The translations under genes were made by a program, and so were the position numbers. A stretch of DNA of 64,000 nucleotides from Streptomyces spiroverticillatus (GTDB taxonomy: Bacteria > Actinomycetota > Actinomycetes > Streptomycetales > Streptomycetaceae): positions 434,001 to 498,000 of the forward strand of contig BMUX01000004.1 in the NCBI GenBank assembly GCA_014650415.1. Direction: 5' to 3'. Below the pieces are notes generated by a model that saw only the letters and a list, made by a program, of their open reading frames with translations, did no database searches and was not told the origin of the DNA. Position 1 is the stretch's first letter, and every line of letters begins with the position of its first letter. Positions 8,415 through 17,086 of the stretch are shown piece after piece.

Positions 8415-10775
8415 CTAGCGGCGCAGCGGGCCTTCGCACGTGTAGTCCGCGGTGCCGGCCCGGCCGTCGGTCCAGACGTCGACCTTGCCGAAGGAGCAGT
8501 TCATGTCGGCGAAGTTGTTCGCGGCGGGCTTGGAACGGTCGAGCAGGTAGTAGTCGACGGTCTCGGACATGTCCTTGAACACCTTGCTGGGGTCACCGGA
8601 GTTGCTGAGGTTCGCGGTGATCCGCCCGGTGCACACGAACCGGGCGAGCTCCTTTCCGCCGTCGTCCTTGCAGGCGGTCGGGTCCATGTAGGTGGCGGTC
8701 TTGAAGGCCGCCTTGACGTCGGCGACGGCCGTGAACTTCAGCGAACCGACCGGCGTGTACTGGGTGTTGGGCACGTAGAGCTGGTCGACGACGGCGATCT
8801 GCTGGTCGAGGAAGGCGTCGTAGCCGCGCTGGAGGTTGGCGTCGGAGCCCTGCTGGTTGCGCCAGGCGTCGAAGGCGGCGACGTTGTTGGCCCGCAGGTG
8901 CTTGTACATCTCCTGGAGCTTGCCGGGGTGGTCGCGCCACAGGTACTCGAAGAAGGTTCCGGCGTACGAGTAGAACCGGAAGCCGTCGCCGTCGTAGGTG
9001 GCGTGCAGGAGCTGATTGACCGTCATGCGCGGTCCGCCGCCCGCGGTGTCGGCGATGATGCTCTTGACCAGGGACTTGCGCACCGCGATGCCGTCTTCGC
9101 GGGTGGCGCCGTCGAAGAACTCGCCGGTGCCCTCGTCCATGGCGGTGGTGCGGTCGTTCTGGTACCAGGGGCCCTCGCCGAAGGAACCGGGCACGGCGAA
9201 GCGGCCGTTGAGGTAGTGCACGTACTCGTGGCGGAAGAGCTCTTCGAGGGTGAGCGAGGAGTCCTGGGGGACGCGGCGCTGGTAGGTGTAGAAGGTGGCG
9301 CCGCGCTCGATGTAGATGCCGCCGTTGTTGGTGTCCATGCCGGTGAGCAGCGGGTGGTAGTTCTCGTAGTCGGCCCGCGAGCCGTACAGGACGATGTTGA
9401 GGGTGGTGTTGGTGTCTCCCGCGATCGGTTCGGTGCTGCCGATCACTCGGTGGAACTGGGCCTTGACCTGCTTGGACGCGTAGTAGAGCTGGTCGACGGT
9501 GGCGCGGCTGAGGCCGGTGCGGACCTTGATGGCACCGTTGTCGTAGGTGTAGGTGTACGGGAAGATCTTCTTCTCGATGTCGGCCTTGCAGACGCCGTAC
9601 TGCTGGCAGGCGCCGAAGTAGTTGAGCCAGGTGGCGACCTTGGCCCAGGGCTGGCTGCCCTCGCCGAAGTTCTGCTTGGCGGTGGCCAGGAGGGTGCCGA
9701 GGTCGGCGACGACGCCGTCCTTGAGTGCGGGTATCTCGCCGAAGCGGCCGTACTCGCTGAGCGCGTCGCGCACGACCCACTCGTTCTCGGTGCCCTTGAG
9801 GTGGATGTAGCCCGCGAAGGCCTTGAAGGCGTTGCGGTACGTGGCGTCGGCGGCGACTGCGTTGCGGAAGGCGGTGTCCTGGTTGCCGGAGTAGACGCCG
9901 AGGTAGTTGAGGGAGAGCGCGGACAGGGCCGCGCCGGCCCAGTCGCGGTCCTTGTGGGTGGCGGTGTGGGTGGGGTCCATCGTCGCCAACACCTTCTGGA
10001 TCAGGCCCAGTTGGTGCTGGCGCAGGCCGGGAGCGCTGCCCGCGATGAGGGCTTCGCGCAGGGTCTCGGCGTTGGCCTTGGTGACGTCGAAGGTGCGGGC
10101 GGCGGTGCCGTACGCGGCGATGGCGCGGCGCATCGCGTCGACGGTCGGGGCGTCGGTGATGTCGATCTCGGTGCGCGAGAAGTCGTGGTAGGCAACCGCG
10201 TGGAGGTAGGTGAACATCTCCAGCAGGTGGGTGGTGTTCTTGCCGTCGTGGGCGGCGGCGAGGGACTCGGCGCGACGGGAGACGGCCTGGACATGGGCGT
10301 CGGACATGACGGGGATCAGCCGTGCGTCCCAGGTCCAGATCAGGTCGCGCAGACAGCCGTCGGCGGTGACCGCCGGGTCGGTGAGGAAGTCGGCGAACTG
10401 GGTGGGGCTCAGGCCCGTGATGCCGTCGAGGGTGCAGGGGGCGACGGCGGCTCTGAGCTCTCTGCGCTCCCCTCTCTTCTGCGCCGTGGTTCCCTTCTGA
10501 GCTGCGGGTATGCGCCCGTTCGAGGTGATCGCACGGGGCGCGGGGGCGGGTGCGGGCTTCGTCGACCTGGGTGCGTTCGCGAGGCGCTGGACCTCGTCGA
10601 ACGGGTTGGCGCCGGCCTGGGCCGCACGGGGCTGCGGCTGGCGGGCGACGTCGGAGGAGGCGTTCGTCGTGGGGGGCGCGGGCGCGGCCTGGGCGGACTG
10701 GACCGCCGGGAGGGCGAGGGTTGCGGAGAGGGTTGCGGCCAGCAGGATCCTGCGCGGCATACGCGGGTGTGACAC
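8415..10775 (-). CDS. Secreted M9 family zinc collagenase
   Basis: A 786-residue secreted metallopeptidase that cuts native collagen into peptides outside the cell. A signal peptide (RRILLAATLSATLALPAVQS, AQA cleavage region) is followed by a low-complexity Pro/Ala linker to about residue 90, an M9N activator domain and the M9 peptidase domain. The zinc site HEYVH is at residues 516-520, with the downstream glutamate in the DEGTGEFF segment. The C-terminal part, with several cysteines, is not an obvious PKD or collagen-binding repeat. GTG at 10775 is chosen because GGAG lies six bases upstream; an ATG at 10760 is the alternative. Its promoter overlaps the GTG-N-AATT-N-CAC operator. The downstream importer and the neighbouring hydroxyproline pathway support the collagen assignment. 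Confidence 0.9.
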   Translation of the reverse strand: MSHPRMPRRILLAATLSATLALPAVQSAQAAPAPPTTNASSDVARQPQPRAAQAGANPFDEVQRLANAPRSTKPAPAPAPRAITSNGRIPAAQKGTTAQKRGERRELRAAVAPCTLDGITGLSPTQFADFLTDPAVTADGCLRDLIWTWDARLIPVMSDAHVQAVSRRAESLAAAHDGKNTTHLLEMFTYLHAVAYHDFSRTEIDITDAPTVDAMRRAIAAYGTAARTFDVTKANAETLREALIAGSAPGLRQHQLGLIQKVLATMDPTHTATHKDRDWAGAALSALSLNYLGVYSGNQDTAFRNAVAADATYRNAFKAFAGYIHLKGTENEWVVRDALSEYGRFGEIPALKDGVVADLGTLLATAKQNFGEGSQPWAKVATWLNYFGACQQYGVCKADIEKKIFPYTYTYDNGAIKVRTGLSRATVDQLYYASKQVKAQFHRVIGSTEPIAGDTNTTLNIVLYGSRADYENYHPLLTGMDTNNGGIYIERGATFYTYQRRVPQDSSLTLEELFRHEYVHYLNGRFAVPGSFGEGPWYQNDRTTAMDEGTGEFFDGATREDGIAVRKSLVKSIIADTAGGGPRMTVNQLLHATYDGDGFRFYSYAGTFFEYLWRDHPGKLQEMYKHLRANNVAAFDAWRNQQGSDANLQRGYDAFLDQQIAVVDQLYVPNTQYTPVGSLKFTAVADVKAAFKTATYMDPTACKDDGGKELARFVCTGRITANLSNSGDPSKVFKDMSETVDYYLLDRSKPAANNFADMNCSFGKVDVWTDGRAGTADYTCEGPLRR

Positions 10776-10868
10776 CTGGATCTCCGGATCTGTGTGGGGA
10801 GTTGAGGGGCCGGTCCGCACGACTGCCGTCGGCTTCCGTCGGCTACCGCGCCCCGAGGTGTGACCCGT

Positions 10869-10897
10869 AACATAGTAATGTGAAATTGCACTGACAA
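10869..10897 (-). promoter_or_regulatory. Collagenase promoter with embedded operator in the colA/pepP divergon
   Basis: On the minus strand TTGTCA (10897-10892), a 17-base spacer and TATGTT (10874-10869) form a good vegetative-type promoter for the collagenase. The spacer holds GTGCAATTTCAC (10891-10880), identical to the site at 304-315. Bound protein would block this promoter and lies 43 bases before the aminopeptidase P start on the other strand, so one site could control both genes. Confidence 0.6.
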
Positions 10898-10934
10898 GGC
10901 TTCGGCCAACTCTCCTGCCCCTGGAGGCGAAAAC

Positions 10935-12323
10935 GTGACCTCGCACCCCAAGCGGACCGCTCAACTCCGCACTGTCAGCCATGATTTGCCGGTTTCTCCC
11001 GCGCTGGACGCGTACATGGGAGAGCGCTGGGCGCCCTCTCCGCTGCCTTCGGACGCACGCGTTCCGGGCTTCGAGCACTTCGCAGGGAGGCGGGCGAGGC
11101 TGGCCGCGCTCTTCCCCGGCGAGCAACTGGTCATTCCGGCAGGCGAGTTGAAGGTCCGGTCGAACGACTGCGACTACCGCTTCCGCCCGTACAGCGCGTA
11201 CGTGTGGCTGACCGGCCTGACGACCGAGGACCAGCCGGGCCACGTCCTGGTGATCCAGCCGGACGGGGAGGCGGTCCTCTACGTACGGCCGCGCTCGCCG
11301 CGCACGGACGGGCGCGGCGAGTTCTACCGCGACCGCAGGTACGGGGAGTTCTGGGTGGGCCGGCGGCCCGACCTCGACGAGGCGGCGCACCTGACGGGCA
11401 TCCGGTGCGCACACCTGGACGACCTGAAGGTGGGCGCGGAGTCGCGTGTGGCGGGCAACGACCCCGAACTCACCACTGCTCTGAGCGAGTTGCGGCTCGT
11501 CAAGGACGCGTGGGAGGTGGGGCAGATCCAGCTGGCGATCGACCACACGGTGCACGGGTTCGAGGACGTCGTACGGTCACTTCCGGCGGCGCTCGCGCAC
11601 CCGCGCGGCGAGCGGTGGATCGAGGGCGTCTTCAACCTCCGCGCCCGCGCGGACGGCAACGGCCCCGGGTACGACACCATCGCCGCGTCCGGCGCCCATG
11701 CGTGCGTCCTGCACTGGATACGGAACGACGGGGCGCTGGACCGGGAGAAGCTGCTCCTGCTGGACGCCGGCGTCGAGGCCGACAGCCTCTACACCTCCGA
11801 CATCACGCGCACGCTGCCGCTGTCGGGACGCTTCTCGCCGGTGCAGCGGCAGGTGTACGACCTGGTGCTGGCCGCGCAGAACGCGGGGATCGCGGCGCTG
11901 AAGCCGGGGGCGAGCTTCCGGGACTTCCACCGGGCGTGCTCGGCGGTGCTGGCCGAGGGGCTGCACGAGTGGGGGGTGCTCCGGGTGTCGCCGGAGGAGT
12001 CGCTGCGGGCGGACAGCGGGCTGCACCGGAGGTACTCGCTGTGCAGTTCGGGGCACATGATGGGGCTCGACCTGCACGACTGCGCGCAGGCGCGGGCCTC
12101 CCAGTACCTGGACGGGGTCCTGGAGGAGGGCCAGGTCCTCACGGTCGAGCCCGGCCTCTACCTCCAGCCGGACGACGAGACCCTCCCGGCGGAGCTGCGC
12201 GGAATCGGCGTCCGCATCGAGGACGACCTGGTCATCACTGCGGAGGGCGCCCGTCTGATGTCCTCGGCGCTGCCCCGCGAGGCGGAGGCGGTCGAGTCCT
12301 GGATGGGCGAGCTGCTGGGCTGA
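10935..12323 (+). CDS. pepP: Xaa-Pro aminopeptidase P (M24B)
   Basis: A 462-residue cytosolic dinuclear metallopeptidase that removes an N-terminal residue preceding proline. The N-terminal AMP_N domain (about residues 45-185, FAGRRARLAALFPGEQLVIP) precedes the pita-bread domain. Metal ligands are recognisable in LLLLDAGVEADSLYTSDITR (two Asp), HMMGLDLHD (His), LTVEPGLYL (Glu) and GVRIEDDLVI (Glu). The GTG start at 10935 has GGAGG nearby at 10923. The gene is divergent from the collagenase with a shared operator, which fits degradation of Gly-Pro-Hyp-rich peptides. Xaa-Pro specificity is known for the family; collagen peptides as the physiological substrate are inferred. Confidence 0.92.
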   Translation: MTSHPKRTAQLRTVSHDLPVSPALDAYMGERWAPSPLPSDARVPGFEHFAGRRARLAALFPGEQLVIPAGELKVRSNDCDYRFRPYSAYVWLTGLTTEDQPGHVLVIQPDGEAVLYVRPRSPRTDGRGEFYRDRRYGEFWVGRRPDLDEAAHLTGIRCAHLDDLKVGAESRVAGNDPELTTALSELRLVKDAWEVGQIQLAIDHTVHGFEDVVRSLPAALAHPRGERWIEGVFNLRARADGNGPGYDTIAASGAHACVLHWIRNDGALDREKLLLLDAGVEADSLYTSDITRTLPLSGRFSPVQRQVYDLVLAAQNAGIAALKPGASFRDFHRACSAVLAEGLHEWGVLRVSPEESLRADSGLHRRYSLCSSGHMMGLDLHDCAQARASQYLDGVLEEGQVLTVEPGLYLQPDDETLPAELRGIGVRIEDDLVITAEGARLMSSALPREAEAVESWMGELLG

Positions 12324-12362
12324 GCCGTGGCCGAGCCGTGCCGGACCCGGTCCGGGTCCGGC

Positions 12363-12398
12363 TCCCCGCCCCGCGAGCACGAGAGCGCGGGGCGGGGA
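12363..12398. terminator. Terminator between pepP and the VOC gene
   Basis: A 13-bp perfect inverted repeat (12363-12375 with 12386-12398, TCCCCGCCCCGCG and its complement) and a 10-base loop between two convergent genes. Confidence 0.75.
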
Positions 12399-12406
12399 CA
12401 CAACTC

Positions 12407-12841
12407 CTACCGCTCCGACAGGGGTGCCGGCGCCTCCTGGAGGACCCAGCCGTTGCCGTCGGGATCACGGAAGTAGGCCCACGAGTTCCACGTGTCCCCC
12501 TTGCCCTCCTCCCACCCCTTCTCCCCCAGGTGCATCACCGGGCTGATGTCCACCCCCCGCCCCGCCAGCTCCTCCCGCCCCGCCACCACGTCCACCACGC
12601 ACACCTGCATGCCCTGGAGCGACCCGGGTGCCGCCACCGACGCCCACTCCGCCGGCGGCGCCATCCCTTCCGTGAGCACGATCGAACATCGCGACCCCGT
12701 CGGCGTCAGCTGCACGACCCGTGTCGTCTCACTGATCTGCATGTCGATATCGACCTTGAATCCGCACTTCTGCGCGTAGAAGTCCTTCGCCCGGTCGATG
12801 TCCGACACCGGCACCATGACGACTTCGAGGGTCCATTCCAC
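12407..12841 (-). CDS. VOC (glyoxalase/bleomycin resistance) superfamily protein
   Basis: A 144-residue single-unit vicinal-oxygen-chelate protein made of paired beta-alpha-beta-beta-beta modules. Its start is VEWTLEVVMVPVSDIDRAKDF, and near the end it has WAYFRDPDGNGWVLQE, the family's metal-ligand and closing motif. GTG at 12841 is chosen since AGGAG lies seven bases upstream and homology begins there; an upstream ATG runs through a hairpin and is unlikely. Substrate unknown. It lies after the GntR terminator and is not clearly part of the hydroxyproline operon. Confidence 0.75.
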   Translation of the reverse strand: MEWTLEVVMVPVSDIDRAKDFYAQKCGFKVDIDMQISETTRVVQLTPTGSRCSIVLTEGMAPPAEWASVAAPGSLQGMQVCVVDVVAGREELAGRGVDISPVMHLGEKGWEEGKGDTWNSWAYFRDPDGNGWVLQEAPAPLSER

Positions 12842-12880
12842 GGAAATCTCCTCCACTGCACGGGTCGCCGCGAACAGCAC

Positions 12881-12927
12881 AAGGGCGGCGTACCAGGATG
12901 GACCTCCCATCCTGGTACGCCGCCCTT
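12881..12927 (-). terminator. Perfect 21-bp hairpin after the GntR gene
   Basis: Bases 12881-12901 and 12907-12927 form an exact 21-bp inverted repeat with a 5-base loop, starting 8 bases after the GntR stop and ending 40 bases before the VOC start. It is unusually long for this window. A terminator for the hydroxyproline operon is the simplest reading. Confidence 0.7.
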
Positions 12928-12934
12928 CCCCCCG

Positions 12935-13645
12935 CTACAAGAAACGCGCCGCCGGCTGCCTCGGCTCGACCGGCTCGTCCCTGGCCTGCGCCCACAGCGA
13001 CCTCACGTGCCCCAGGTGCCTCGCCATGCACGCCTCCGCGGCCTCGGCGTCACCGGTCAGCATCAGGTCCAGCAGCTCCAGGTGCTCCTGTGCCGAGGGG
13101 AGGAGTTCATTGCGCTCGTCGAGACGGGTGAGGCCGTAGAGACGGGAGCGCTTGCGCAGGTCCCCCACCGTTTCCACCAGCCGCTCGTTGCCCGCGAGCC
13201 CCAGCAGGGTGAGGTGGAAGCGGCGGTCGGCCTCCAGGTAGCCGATCAGGTCGTGCTTGCGGGCGGTGGCCACGATCTCCTCGGCGACCGGACGCAGCGC
13301 CTCCAGTTCCTCCCGGGTGGCGGTCCTGGTGACCTTGCCGACCACCGGCACCTCGATGAGCGCGCGGATCTCGGTGTACTGGTCGAGATCGCGCTCGCTC
13401 ACCTCGGTGATCCGGAAGCCCTTGTTCCGTACGGGCTCCACCAGACCCTCGCGCGCCAGGTCCAGCATCGCCTCGCGCACCGGCGTCGCCGAGACGCCGA
13501 AGTCGGCGGCGAGACCCGGCGCCGAGTAGACGGAGCCCGGGCGGAGTTCGCCCGCGATGAGTGCTGCGCGCAGGGCGTTCGCCACCTGGTCGCGAAGTCG
13601 TTCCTGTGCGGTGATCAGGTGGCGCTGCTGCTTCAGTTCACCCAT
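12935..13645 (-). CDS. GntR family (FCD domain) transcriptional regulator
   Basis: A 236-residue regulator with a winged helix (residues about 12-78, including GELRPGSVYSAPGLAADFGV and TPVREAMLDLAREGLV) and a C-terminal all-helical FCD ligand domain (about 95-225). Metal-ligand-like residues include the Asp in LIGYLEADRRFH and the later histidine in SAQEHLELLDLM. The ATG at 13645 has GGAGG eight bases upstream. It is the last gene after epimerase and aldehyde dehydrogenase on the same strand. FCD regulators commonly sense the organic acid or amino acid their operon degrades, so control by hydroxyproline or an intermediate is inferred. ATGTCAC-type sites near its start and in front of both hydroxyproline units are candidate targets. 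Confidence 0.88.
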   Translation of the reverse strand: MGELKQQRHLITAQERLRDQVANALRAALIAGELRPGSVYSAPGLAADFGVSATPVREAMLDLAREGLVEPVRNKGFRITEVSERDLDQYTEIRALIEVPVVGKVTRTATREELEALRPVAEEIVATARKHDLIGYLEADRRFHLTLLGLAGNERLVETVGDLRKRSRLYGLTRLDERNELLPSAQEHLELLDLMLTGDAEAAEACMARHLGHVRSLWAQARDEPVEPRQPAARFL

Positions 13646-13682
13646 GGCGGTCCTCCGTGTTGCTGCGGACTGCCAGCGTACA

Positions 13683-13690
13683 ATGTCACG
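13683..13690. promoter_or_regulatory. Possible GntR site upstream of its own gene
   Basis: ATGTCACG matches the first seven bases of the ATGTCACACA elements in front of the two hydroxyproline transcription units. It overlaps the aldehyde dehydrogenase stop codon and lies 38 bases before the GntR start. The palindrome is less complete (CAA-N7-TTG arms), so it may be coincidence. Confidence 0.3.
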
Positions 13691-15080
13691 TTGCGCCGTC
13701 GGTGGCCCGGTGCAGCGAGTACGTACGTGTCGAGGTGTAGAAGTCCAGTGCGCTGCGCCCCTGTTCACGCGGGCCGTGGCTGGAGGACTTCGTTCCGCCG
13801 AAGGGGAGGTGGAAGTCGACACCGGTCGATGGCGCATTGATGCGGATCATGCCCGTGTCGAGCGCGTCGAGTCCGTGCAGTGCCGTGTCGAGGTCGGCGG
13901 TGTGCACGGAGGTGACCAGTCCGTGCGGGACGGCGTTGGCCATCCGTACGGCCTGACCGAGGTCCTCGGCGTGCAGCAGGGCGGCCACGGGACCGAACAC
14001 CTCTTCCCTCAACAGAGCGTGCCCCGAGGGTACTTGCTCGACGAGCGTCGGCTCCACGAACCACCCTTCGTCGTGTACGGGCCTTCCTCCCGCCAGTACG
14101 GTCACGTCACGGGTGGCGTCCAGCACCTTCCGGCGCGCCTGCTCCGAGATCACCGGACCGCACACGGTGGCGGGGTCGGCCGGGTCGGCGGCCGGGATCG
14201 CGCGCAGGGCGTCGACGAGGGCGTCCCGGAGCGGCCCGAGGGCCGTACCCACGGCGATGACGCGGCTGGTGGCGGTGCACTTCTGGCCCGCGTACCCGGA
14301 GATGGCGGCGGCGATGTGGGCCGCGGCCCGGCGCGGGTCGGCGTCCGGGAGGACGAGTGCGGCGTTCAGGCCGCCCATCTCGGCCTGGACGGGGATGCCG
14401 CGCGCGGTGGCGGTGCGGACGACGGCGCCTCCGGTGACGGTGGAGCCGGTGAAGGAGACGACGTCGGCGGCGGAGGTGAGGGCGTTGCCCTCGGGCGCCC
14501 CGCCGGGCACGACGGTGAACACGCCGTCGGGGAGCGCCTGTTGGACGAGTTCGGCGAGGCGGAGCGCGCAGGCGGTGGCCTCGGGGGCGGGCTTGAGGAC
14601 GACGGCGTTCCCGGCCGCGAGGGCGGGTGCCGCCTTCCAGACGGGGATGGCGAAGGGGAAGTTCCACGGGGTGATCAGCCCGGCGACGCCGTACGGCCTG
14701 CGCCGGGTGAGGAGCAGCCCGGGTCCGGCGGCGGGCTCGTGGACGGATCCGGTGGCGTCGTACGGGAGTTGGGCGTAGTAGCGGAGGATGGCGACGGTGC
14801 GGGCGACCTCGCCGCGCGCCTCGGCGAGGGGCTTGCCCACCTCTCGTACCGCGAGCTCCGCCAGCTCCGCGCCCGCCTGCTCGACGGCGTACGCGGCGGC
14901 GGTGAGCGCCTGCGAGCGGGCGGCGGCACCGGACGCGTACCAGGTGCGGTGCGCGTCGCGGGCGTGGTCGGTCGCCTCAACCGTCCGCCAGGTACCGGCA
15001 CTGGGGGCGTCCGCGACCTGGTCGGCGGGGTTCGCGGGGTTGCGGGAGACCACGCGGGTGGGAGCGAGTGTGCTCGTCAC
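13686..15080 (-). CDS. Aldehyde dehydrogenase, probable 2-oxoglutarate semialdehyde dehydrogenase
   Basis: A 464-residue NAD(P)-dependent aldehyde dehydrogenase. Motifs are the nucleotide-binding stretch GLITPWNFPFAIPVWKAAPAL, the catalytic Glu in EMGGLNAALV, the nucleophilic Cys in GYAGQKCTATSR and EEVFGPV. In the hydroxyproline pathway the last step oxidises 2-oxoglutarate semialdehyde to 2-oxoglutarate, and the position directly after the epimerase and deaminase makes that the likely reaction. The GTG start at 15080 overlaps the epimerase stop (GTGA), so translation is coupled. The family alone would allow other semialdehydes; context makes the specific call. Confidence 0.85.
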   Translation of the reverse strand: MTSTLAPTRVVSRNPANPADQVADAPSAGTWRTVEATDHARDAHRTWYASGAAARSQALTAAAYAVEQAGAELAELAVREVGKPLAEARGEVARTVAILRYYAQLPYDATGSVHEPAAGPGLLLTRRRPYGVAGLITPWNFPFAIPVWKAAPALAAGNAVVLKPAPEATACALRLAELVQQALPDGVFTVVPGGAPEGNALTSAADVVSFTGSTVTGGAVVRTATARGIPVQAEMGGLNAALVLPDADPRRAAAHIAAAISGYAGQKCTATSRVIAVGTALGPLRDALVDALRAIPAADPADPATVCGPVISEQARRKVLDATRDVTVLAGGRPVHDEGWFVEPTLVEQVPSGHALLREEVFGPVAALLHAEDLGQAVRMANAVPHGLVTSVHTADLDTALHGLDALDTGMIRINAPSTGVDFHLPFGGTKSSSHGPREQGRSALDFYTSTRTYSLHRATDGAT

Positions 15081-16084
15081 AGGAGGAAACCCCCGGGGAA
15101 CGGGTCGGTCGGGTCGAGGAAGTACTGTGCGGTGCCGGTGATCCAGGCCCGTCCGGTGACGGTGGGCACGACCGCGGGCAGGCCGCCGACGGTGGTCTCC
15201 TCGACGAGCCGGCCGGTGAACTCCGTACCGATGAAGGACTCGTTGACGAAGTCGCGGCCGATGGGGAGTTCGCCGCGGGCGTGCAGTTGGGCCATGCGGG
15301 CGGAGGTGCCGGTGCCGCAGGGCGAGCGGTCGAACCAGCCGGGGTGGATGGCCATCGCGTGCCGGGAGCGGACGGCGTCGGAGCCGGGGGCCGCGAAGTA
15401 GACGTGCTTGAGCCCGGCGATGCGGTCGTCCTCGGGGTGCACGGGGCGGTGCTCCGCGTCGGCGTTGACGGCGTCCATCAGGGCGAGCCCGGCGGCGAGG
15501 ATGTCGTCCTTGCGGGCGCGGTCGAAGGGCAGGCCGACCGCGTCGAGCTGGACGAAGGCGTAGAAGTTTCCGCCGTACGCCAAGTCATAGGTGAGCGTGC
15601 CGAGTTCGGGTACCTCGATCTTGCGGTCGAGGGCGACGCTGAAGGCGGGGACGTTGGTGAGAGTGACGCCGGTGGCGGCCCCGTCCTTCACCTGGACGTC
15701 GACGGAGACGAGCCCTGCGGGGGTGTCGAGTCGGACGGTGGTGACGGGCTCCTGCACCTCCACCATGCCGGTCTCGACGAGGACGGTGGCGACGCCGATG
15801 GTGCCGTGCCCGCACATCGGGAGGTAGCCGGAGACCTCGATGAAAAGGACGCCGTAGTCCGCGTCGGGGCGGGTCGGCGGCTGGAGGATGGCGCCGCTCA
15901 TGGAGGCGTGGCCGCGCGGCTCGTACATCAGGAGCGTGCGGACGGCGTCCCGGTGCTCGGCGAAGTGCAGGCGGCGCTCGGCCATGGTGGCGCCGGGGAT
16001 GGTGCCGACGCCGCCGGTGATGACGCGGGTGGGCATGCCCTCGGTGTGGGAGTCGACGGCGTGGAAGACGTGACGGGTGCGCAA
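15077..16084 (-). CDS. 4-hydroxyproline 2-epimerase (proline racemase family)
   Basis: A 335-residue cofactor-independent epimerase converting trans-4-hydroxy-L-proline to cis-4-hydroxy-D-proline. Both catalytic cysteines are present, in MCGHGTIG (about residue 90) and SPCGTGTSARMA (about residue 253). This separates it from the Thr-containing dehydratases of the family. The start is a TTG at 16084 with GGAGG five bases upstream; homology (RHVFHAVDSHTEGMPTRV) begins immediately. It is downstream of the DapA-like deaminase by 38 bases and overlaps the aldehyde dehydrogenase start. Proline racemase activity cannot be excluded by sequence, but the operon contains every later step for hydroxyproline. 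Confidence 0.9.
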   Translation of the reverse strand: MRTRHVFHAVDSHTEGMPTRVITGGVGTIPGATMAERRLHFAEHRDAVRTLLMYEPRGHASMSGAILQPPTRPDADYGVLFIEVSGYLPMCGHGTIGVATVLVETGMVEVQEPVTTVRLDTPAGLVSVDVQVKDGAATGVTLTNVPAFSVALDRKIEVPELGTLTYDLAYGGNFYAFVQLDAVGLPFDRARKDDILAAGLALMDAVNADAEHRPVHPEDDRIAGLKHVYFAAPGSDAVRSRHAMAIHPGWFDRSPCGTGTSARMAQLHARGELPIGRDFVNESFIGTEFTGRLVEETTVGGLPAVVPTVTGRAWITGTAQYFLDPTDPFPGGFLL

Positions 16085-16122
16085 CTGGGCCTCCGTGGCG
16101 GCTGGTTGGTGGTTCTTCCGGA

Positions 16123-17067
16123 CTAGCGGTGGCCGTCGGCGATGAGCTTCTCGGTGACGGAGCGCACGATGGACGCCTGCTCCTCGGGGAGCGGGAAGCG
16201 CGGCGGACGGGTGGGGCCGCCGCGCTCGCCCGCGAGGTCCATGGAGAGCTTGATGGACTGGACGAACTCGGTCTTGGAGTCCAGCCGCAGCAGCGGGTGC
16301 AGCGCGCGGTACAGGGGCAGCGCGGTCTCCAGGTCGCCGGCGACGGCGGCCCGGTAGAGGGCGACCGAGGCGTCGGGGAGGGCGTTGGGGTATCCGGCGA
16401 TCCAGCCGACGGCGCCGGCGAGGGCGAGTTCCAGCAGGACGTCGTCCGCGCCGATCAACAGGTCCAGTTCCGGGGCGAGTTCGGCGATCTCGTAGGCGCG
16501 GCGGACGTCGCCGGAGAACTCCTTGACGGCGACGATACTGCCGTCGGCGTGCAGGTCGGCGAGGAGCTGCGGGGTCAGGTCGACCTTGGTGTCGTACGGG
16601 TTGTTGTACGCGACGACGGGGACCCCGGCGCGGGCGACCTCGGCGTAGTGGGCGCGCACCGCGCCCTCCTCGGCCCGGAAGGCGTTGGGCGGCAGCAACA
16701 GGACGGAGCCGCAGCCCAGTTCGCCCGCCTGCTCGGCCCAGCGCAGGGCCTCGGCGCTGCCGTACGCGGCGACGCCGGGCATGACGCGGTCGCCGCCCGC
16801 GACCTCGACGGCGGTCGCCACGACGCGGGTGCGCTCCTCGTCGGTGAGGGTCTGGTACTCGCCGAGGGAGCCGTTGGGCACGACGCCGTCGCAGCCGGCC
16901 GCGAGGAGGCGGGCGACCTGGGCGGCGTAGGTGTCGTAGTCGACGGTGAGGTCGTCGTGGAAGGGGAGCGTGGTGGCGACCATGATGCCGCGCCAGGGGT
17001 GGCGGCGGGCGGCGGTGGTCCCGGTCACGGCTTCGGCTTCGGCGGAGCTGTTGTGCGACGCGTTCAT
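16123..17067 (-). CDS. DapA-family lyase, probable pyrroline-4-hydroxy-2-carboxylate deaminase
   Basis: A 314-residue (beta/alpha)8 enzyme of the dihydrodipicolinate synthase/N-acetylneuraminate lyase family. The Schiff-base lysine lies in VAVKEFSGD (about residue 182), the tyrosine in YNNPYDTK, and the substrate-carboxylate loop is GSLGEYQTLT. In hydroxyproline catabolism a DapA-like enzyme deaminates and opens delta1-pyrroline-4-hydroxy-2-carboxylate to 2-oxoglutarate semialdehyde; neighbours on both sides perform the flanking steps. The ATG at 17067 has GGAGA eight bases before it. It is the first gene of its transcription unit, with a promoter and ATGTCACACAT site just upstream. Confidence 0.82.
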   Translation of the reverse strand: MNASHNSSAEAEAVTGTTAARRHPWRGIMVATTLPFHDDLTVDYDTYAAQVARLLAAGCDGVVPNGSLGEYQTLTDEERTRVVATAVEVAGGDRVMPGVAAYGSAEALRWAEQAGELGCGSVLLLPPNAFRAEEGAVRAHYAEVARAGVPVVAYNNPYDTKVDLTPQLLADLHADGSIVAVKEFSGDVRRAYEIAELAPELDLLIGADDVLLELALAGAVGWIAGYPNALPDASVALYRAAVAGDLETALPLYRALHPLLRLDSKTEFVQSIKLSMDLAGERGGPTRPPRFPLPEEQASIVRSVTEKLIADGHR

Positions 17068-17086
17068 GTGAGATCTCCCTCGTGTG

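Noticed and set aside
6633..10772. A 1379-codon open frame on the plus strand opposite the oligopeptide-binding protein and collagenase genes
   Set aside because: It is an antisense shadow caused by high GC; the minus-strand proteins have clear families, signal peptides and motifs, while this translation is repetitive Val/Gly/Asp without any domain.
8415..11555. The collagenase frame stays open 260 codons upstream of its start, into the pepP gene
   Set aside because: The signal peptide, ribosome site and promoter place the start at 10775; the extension is antisense to pepP.
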